From Silvimonas terrae (GTDB lineage: Bacteria; Pseudomonadota; Gammaproteobacteria; Burkholderiales; Chitinibacteraceae), in contig NZ_JACHHN010000006.1 of assembly GCF_014202765.1 (NCBI RefSeq), forward strand, positions 248,001 to 312,000: DNA of 64,000 bases, read 5' to 3'. Position numbers and translations under genes: made by a program. Positions 60,992 to 64,000 of the stretch are shown piece after piece (position 1 is the stretch's first letter; each line of letters opens with the position of its first letter). The notes beneath the pieces were generated by a model that did not search any database, was not told the DNA's origin, and was given only the letters and a program-made list of their open reading frames with translations.

Positions 60992-61642
60992 ATGAGTCTG
61001 CTGGATGATTTGAAAAAACAGGCACAGTCCCGCGCCGTGGATGACGCTCAGGTGCGTGCTGAGCGTGAGCAGCGCGTTACTGCCGTTGATGAAGCGTTGC
61101 GGCGCGCTTTTGCCTGGCTGTATGAACTGACCGAACAACTGAAAGTGCTGCGCCCGGACAATCCGCGTCGTTATCTGATCTGGGGTGTGGGGGAATGGCA
61201 AGGTCTCACCTTCGACAAGGCAGCGGTAGATATGCGCATGACGCGTATTGAGGCCGTTGATCGTGCCAGTTCGATTGAATTTGCAGTGATCTGGCATGCA
61301 CCGCAACCGCTGATGGCCAGTTATACCTCGCAGTCTGAAGCGGGTTATCTCAAGGACAAGTTGTGGCAACTGGGTTGCCGGCTGGAAGAGAAAATCATCC
61401 GCAATGCAGAGAACCGCTTTGTGCGGGCAGTGCTTGAGATCGAACCCGTATTGCCCACCCGCTGGCGCTTTGAAGGCCTGCATGAAGAGGGTCAGATCAG
61501 ACTGACCGTGCGCAATCTGGATGAATTGCGTGAAGACACCGTTTTGATTGCGCCCGATGCATGCGGCCCGGCGCTGTGCGAGGAGCTGGCCTGTGCGCTC
61601 CTTGGCAAGCCCAACCAAGTGGCCGCGCTGCTCAAACGCTAA
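60992..61642 (+). CDS. Unknown 216-residue protein in the SMC operon
   Basis: A cytoplasmic protein of mixed charge. A short N-terminal helix (LLDDLKKQAQSRAVDDAQVRAERE) precedes a globular part with RRYLIWGVGEWQGLTFDKAA, IWHAPQPLMASYTSQSEAGY and MRMTRIEAVDRASSIEFAV. I recognise no family. Its tight position between the kleisin-like and MksE-like genes suggests that it is a subunit or accessory factor of the SMC complex. Confidence 0.6.
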   Translation: MSLLDDLKKQAQSRAVDDAQVRAEREQRVTAVDEALRRAFAWLYELTEQLKVLRPDNPRRYLIWGVGEWQGLTFDKAAVDMRMTRIEAVDRASSIEFAVIWHAPQPLMASYTSQSEAGYLKDKLWQLGCRLEEKIIRNAENRFVRAVLEIEPVLPTRWRFEGLHEEGQIRLTVRNLDELREDTVLIAPDACGPALCEELACALLGKPNQVAALLKR

Positions 61643-61653
61643 CCCGGATTTAC

Positions 61654-62364
61654 ATGGATCAAGCCCTTAATATTCTTGTGGCGCGGCTGTTGGCGCACCG
61701 TTTTCTCCCCCGCAAAGACCCACTGGCGCGCCGCGCGCTGGTCGACGAAGTATTCCGCGAGAGCCTGGAGCGCCGTCTGGAAGAATGCGGCCTGCAACTG
61801 CTGGAGAACCCCTACGCCGAGCATATTGCTGTCGGCCTCAAACCCGAAATGGAAGAGTGGGTGTTTGGCGAGGGAGAGAACTGGTTATCCAATAATATGG
61901 GCCTGCCACGTGATGCCATTGCCCTGTTGGTTGTGGTCTGGGCATTGATCATTCTGCCCAAGCGGGAGCGTCAGATTGCACGGGCCTCCACCGCCGGGGA
62001 TACCCAGACGGATATGTTTGGCACCGAAAAGCCCATTGCCCGAGGTGAAGAGGTGGCACCCGGCGTGCCGGAAGACGCGGTATACGCTGACTTTGGCAAG
62101 AAACTGGGCGGCAAATCACGGTTCTCCATGAACCTGGGGCAACTGGCCAAGCTGGGGTTTGTGATACGCCGCAACAAGATGATCCATGAAGGCCCGTTGC
62201 TGGACTTGATGATCGACTACGCCAGACTCGCGCCGCGCATTATTGAAGGCGCACTGGCTGAAGTCCTCAAGCTCACCGGCACGCGTATCGCTGTAGATGA
62301 TGACGCTAGCGGTGAGGATGATCCCGAAAACACCACCGAAACCGCCGCGGGGGAAGAAGTCTAA
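61654..62364 (+). CDS. MksE/KITE-like subunit candidate
   Basis: A 236-residue protein. The segment LVDEVFRESLERRLEECGLQ followed by NPYAEHIAVGLK, then VWALIILPKRERQ and MNLGQLAKLGFVIRR, resembles the winged-helix MksE/JetB accessory subunits of SMC complexes. An acidic, low-complexity C-terminal tail follows. The start at ATG 61654 lies 11 bp after the previous stop, and the stop overlaps the SMC start by one base (TAATG). The identity is inferred from layout and size. Confidence 0.6.
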   Translation: MDQALNILVARLLAHRFLPRKDPLARRALVDEVFRESLERRLEECGLQLLENPYAEHIAVGLKPEMEEWVFGEGENWLSNNMGLPRDAIALLVVVWALIILPKRERQIARASTAGDTQTDMFGTEKPIARGEEVAPGVPEDAVYADFGKKLGGKSRFSMNLGQLAKLGFVIRRNKMIHEGPLLDLMIDYARLAPRIIEGALAEVLKLTGTRIAVDDDASGEDDPENTTETAAGEEV

Positions 62365-64000
62365 TGTTCCAGATCCGCGAACTTGAAATGATCCACTGGG
62401 ACTTCTGGCGCGCCATCCGCGTGCCGCTGGATGCCCAGATTGTCACCATCGTTGGCCCCAATGGTTCGGGCAAAACCACCTTGCTGGATGCCCTGCGCAC
62501 GCTGCTGGCGCTCAAATGCTCCGGCCGGCGTGACTACAAGCGTTATGTGCGCAACAACCGGGAGAACTACGCCTGGTTGCGCGGCGTGGTCTCCAACCCG
62601 CGTCGCGAAGCGGGCGGCTTGTTTCCGACGCTGTTTTTCCCCGCGACGAGCGAGGTGGTCACGCTGTTTTGCCGTATCCGCAAGCAAGGCGGAGACTGGG
62701 TGCGCCAGTACGCTATTGCCGAAGGCGACGTCACGCTCGATGCCCAGACTGAAAGTGCGCTGCAGTGGCTCGGCGTAAATGAATACAAGCGCCGGCTGGA
62801 ACAAGCCGGTTTGACACCGGCCATTGCCGAAGTGCTGGCACTGGAGCAGGGCGACACCGACAAATTGTGTGAGTACTCGCCCAAGGGCTTGCTGGAACTG
62901 GTGTTCCAGGTGTTTGGTGACAAGCAAGTGCTGGACCACTACGCCGAAGCCAAGTTGCGTCTGAAAGAGGCCGAAGGCGAGTTGTCCAAGATGGAACAGC
63001 AACTCAGTCAGGTCGGCCTGGATGTTGAGCGGCTGAAATTGCGAGCCAACAATTATCTGGAATGGCGTGCGCTGCAGGGCGATATCGAAAAGCTGGAACA
63101 GCAGGCGGTGCCCGCGCTCAAGTATGTGGAGCAGTGGGAAAGCCTGCGCGGGTATATCAATCAGTTCCGTGGCGCGCGCAAAACCCTGCGTCTGAAACAA
63201 GATGAACTCGACACCCTGGACGAACAGTATCGTGCCATTGCGACAGGACAGGAGTCCGCCCAGTCGCAAGAAGAAGCCGCTCGCAAAGAGCATGACGAGG
63301 CCTACGCCACTTTCCAGGTGACGCGTGACGCCGCTCGCGACAGCGAAAAGACCATGAAAGAGGCCGAGCGCCTGCGGCAATTGGCCGAGGCGGAGCACGG
63401 CGCGGACGGCGTGGCGCTGAATGACAAGCTGGCGCAACAGCGCGAAGCCGTCGGCAGGCTTAAACAAACCATCAAGCTGATGAAGGACGAGCGCCAGGAA
63501 CTGGCGCAAGCGCAGTTTGCCTTGCAGCAAGGGCGGCAACCGCATCCGGATTTTGTAAACCGCATGCGCGCCGCGCTGGATGAAGCTGGCATTGCGCATC
63601 AACTACTGACCGAAATCGTGGAAGTGCGCGATCACACCTGGCAAGACGCGGTGGAAGCGCTGCTGGCACCGTACCGTCATATCATTTTGCTGAACCGCGC
63701 CAGCGACCGGAAAGCGGCATTTGGCATTGGTCAGCAACTGAAATACCGTCATTTCATCGTGCCCGAACGGGAGCCGGTAGAGCGCGCCAGCCGCAACTCG
63801 ATTCTGGAAGTGGTCGATTTCAAGGCCGATGCGCCAGGCTGGCTGGTCAGCCTGTTGAACCGCACGCAGCGGGCCAAATCGGTTGCCGATGGCGACCATC
63901 TGGATGGCGACTGGATCACCCGCGACGCTTATCACAAGGAACGCCGCGGTGCGCGGGATATCTCCGCCCGCCCTGGGGATTACGCTTTCGGGGAGGCCGC
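62364..64000 (+). CDS. SMC/MukB-like ATPase, cut by the window end
   Basis: At least 545 residues, open to the window edge. The N-terminus MFQIRELEMIHWDFW is followed by Walker A GPNGSGKTT (31-39), then NRENYAWLRGVV, LEQGDTDKLCEYSPKGLLEL and a long coiled coil from about residue 190. Around residues 410-440 the sequence EIVEVRDHTWQDAVEALLAP looks like an SMC hinge start. This gene organisation, head-coil-hinge, marks a condensin-type ATPase rather than RecN or SbcC alone. The second head domain and any nuclease (JetD-like) would lie beyond 64000. Confidence 0.85.
   Translation, partial: MFQIRELEMIHWDFWRAIRVPLDAQIVTIVGPNGSGKTTLLDALRTLLALKCSGRRDYKRYVRNNRENYAWLRGVVSNPRREAGGLFPTLFFPATSEVVTLFCRIRKQGGDWVRQYAIAEGDVTLDAQTESALQWLGVNEYKRRLEQAGLTPAIAEVLALEQGDTDKLCEYSPKGLLELVFQVFGDKQVLDHYAEAKLRLKEAEGELSKMEQQLSQVGLDVERLKLRANNYLEWRALQGDIEKLEQQAVPALKYVEQWESLRGYINQFRGARKTLRLKQDELDTLDEQYRAIATGQESAQSQEEAARKEHDEAYATFQVTRDAARDSEKTMKEAERLRQLAEAEHGADGVALNDKLAQQREAVGRLKQTIKLMKDERQELAQAQFALQQGRQPHPDFVNRMRAALDEAGIAHQLLTEIVEVRDHTWQDAVEALLAPYRHIILLNRASDRKAAFGIGQQLKYRHFIVPEREPVERASRNSILEVVDFKADAPGWLVSLLNRTQRAKSVADGDHLDGDWITRDAYHKERRGARDISARPGDYAFGEA

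Overview
The window is chromosomal DNA from a Gram-negative betaproteobacterium, most likely of the order Neisseriales (Chromobacteriaceae/Chitinibacteraceae type). This placement is inferred, not proven. It rests on the gshA(ATP-grasp)-gshB-apbE-EIIA(Man)-HPr-EI order, a pcm-like/rhodanese pair, leuS-lptE-holA-rng, an ftr-type iron locus, and ispB divergent from rplU-rpmA-obgE. GC is roughly 55-60 % with local AT-rich islands. I see no IS elements, prophage, CRISPR array or rRNA. There is one tRNA (Pro, CGG) and one TPP riboswitch.

Layout. 0.2-6.4 kb: glutathione synthesis, a flavinylation lipoprotein and an incomplete PTS. 6.6-9.8 kb: a YegP-like protein and, on the minus strand, manC-manB for GDP-mannose; manC is frameshifted by a 7-bp tandem duplication. 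10.2-13.5 kb: riboswitch-controlled thiC, then a PCMT-like methyltransferase and a rhodanese. 13.7-34.8 kb: a long plus-strand surface-polysaccharide locus with an initiating phosphotransferase, the full dTDP-rhamnose set rmlBDAC, a Wzm/Wzt ABC exporter, a 1106-aa methyltransferase/coiled-coil/double-glycosyltransferase protein, UDP-GlcNAc 2-epimerase, a GtrA/GT2/flippase-like group, a kinase-HAD-nucleotidyltransferase trio, a GT-C-like membrane protein and an O-acyltransferase. 34.9-39.8 kb: a minus-strand cassette (GNAT, PIG-L deacetylase, SDR fusion, GMC oxidoreductase and a second GMC remnant), with a G10 tract inside the SDR fusion gene. 40.3-44.7 kb: a second minus-strand GtrA/acetyltransferase/GT2/GT-C cassette. 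45-50.8 kb: leuS-lptE-holA-rng. 51-53.6 kb: an ftrA-ftrB-ftrD-like iron uptake locus without its FTR1 permease and with two Fur-box-like palindromes. 53.7-58.8 kb: membrane proteins, tRNA-Pro, ispB, rplU-rpmA-obgE. 58.8-64 kb: a GT14-type glycosyltransferase, then a four-gene operon of a winged-helix kleisin-like protein, an unknown protein, an MksE-like protein and an SMC ATPase cut by the window end.

How it fits together. manBC, rmlBDAC and the epimerase supply GDP-Man, dTDP-Rha and UDP-ManNAc. The WecA-like enzyme primes undecaprenyl phosphate, glycosyltransferases build the chain, Wzm/Wzt exports it, and GtrA-type, acyl, acetyl and deacetyl modules decorate it. Two features suggest variable surface expression: the heptamer duplication in manC and the G10 tract in the SDR fusion. 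The best candidate for an under-described system is the SMC/kleisin-like operon at the right edge, which resembles MksBEF/Wadjet in outline but carries an extra 216-aa protein.
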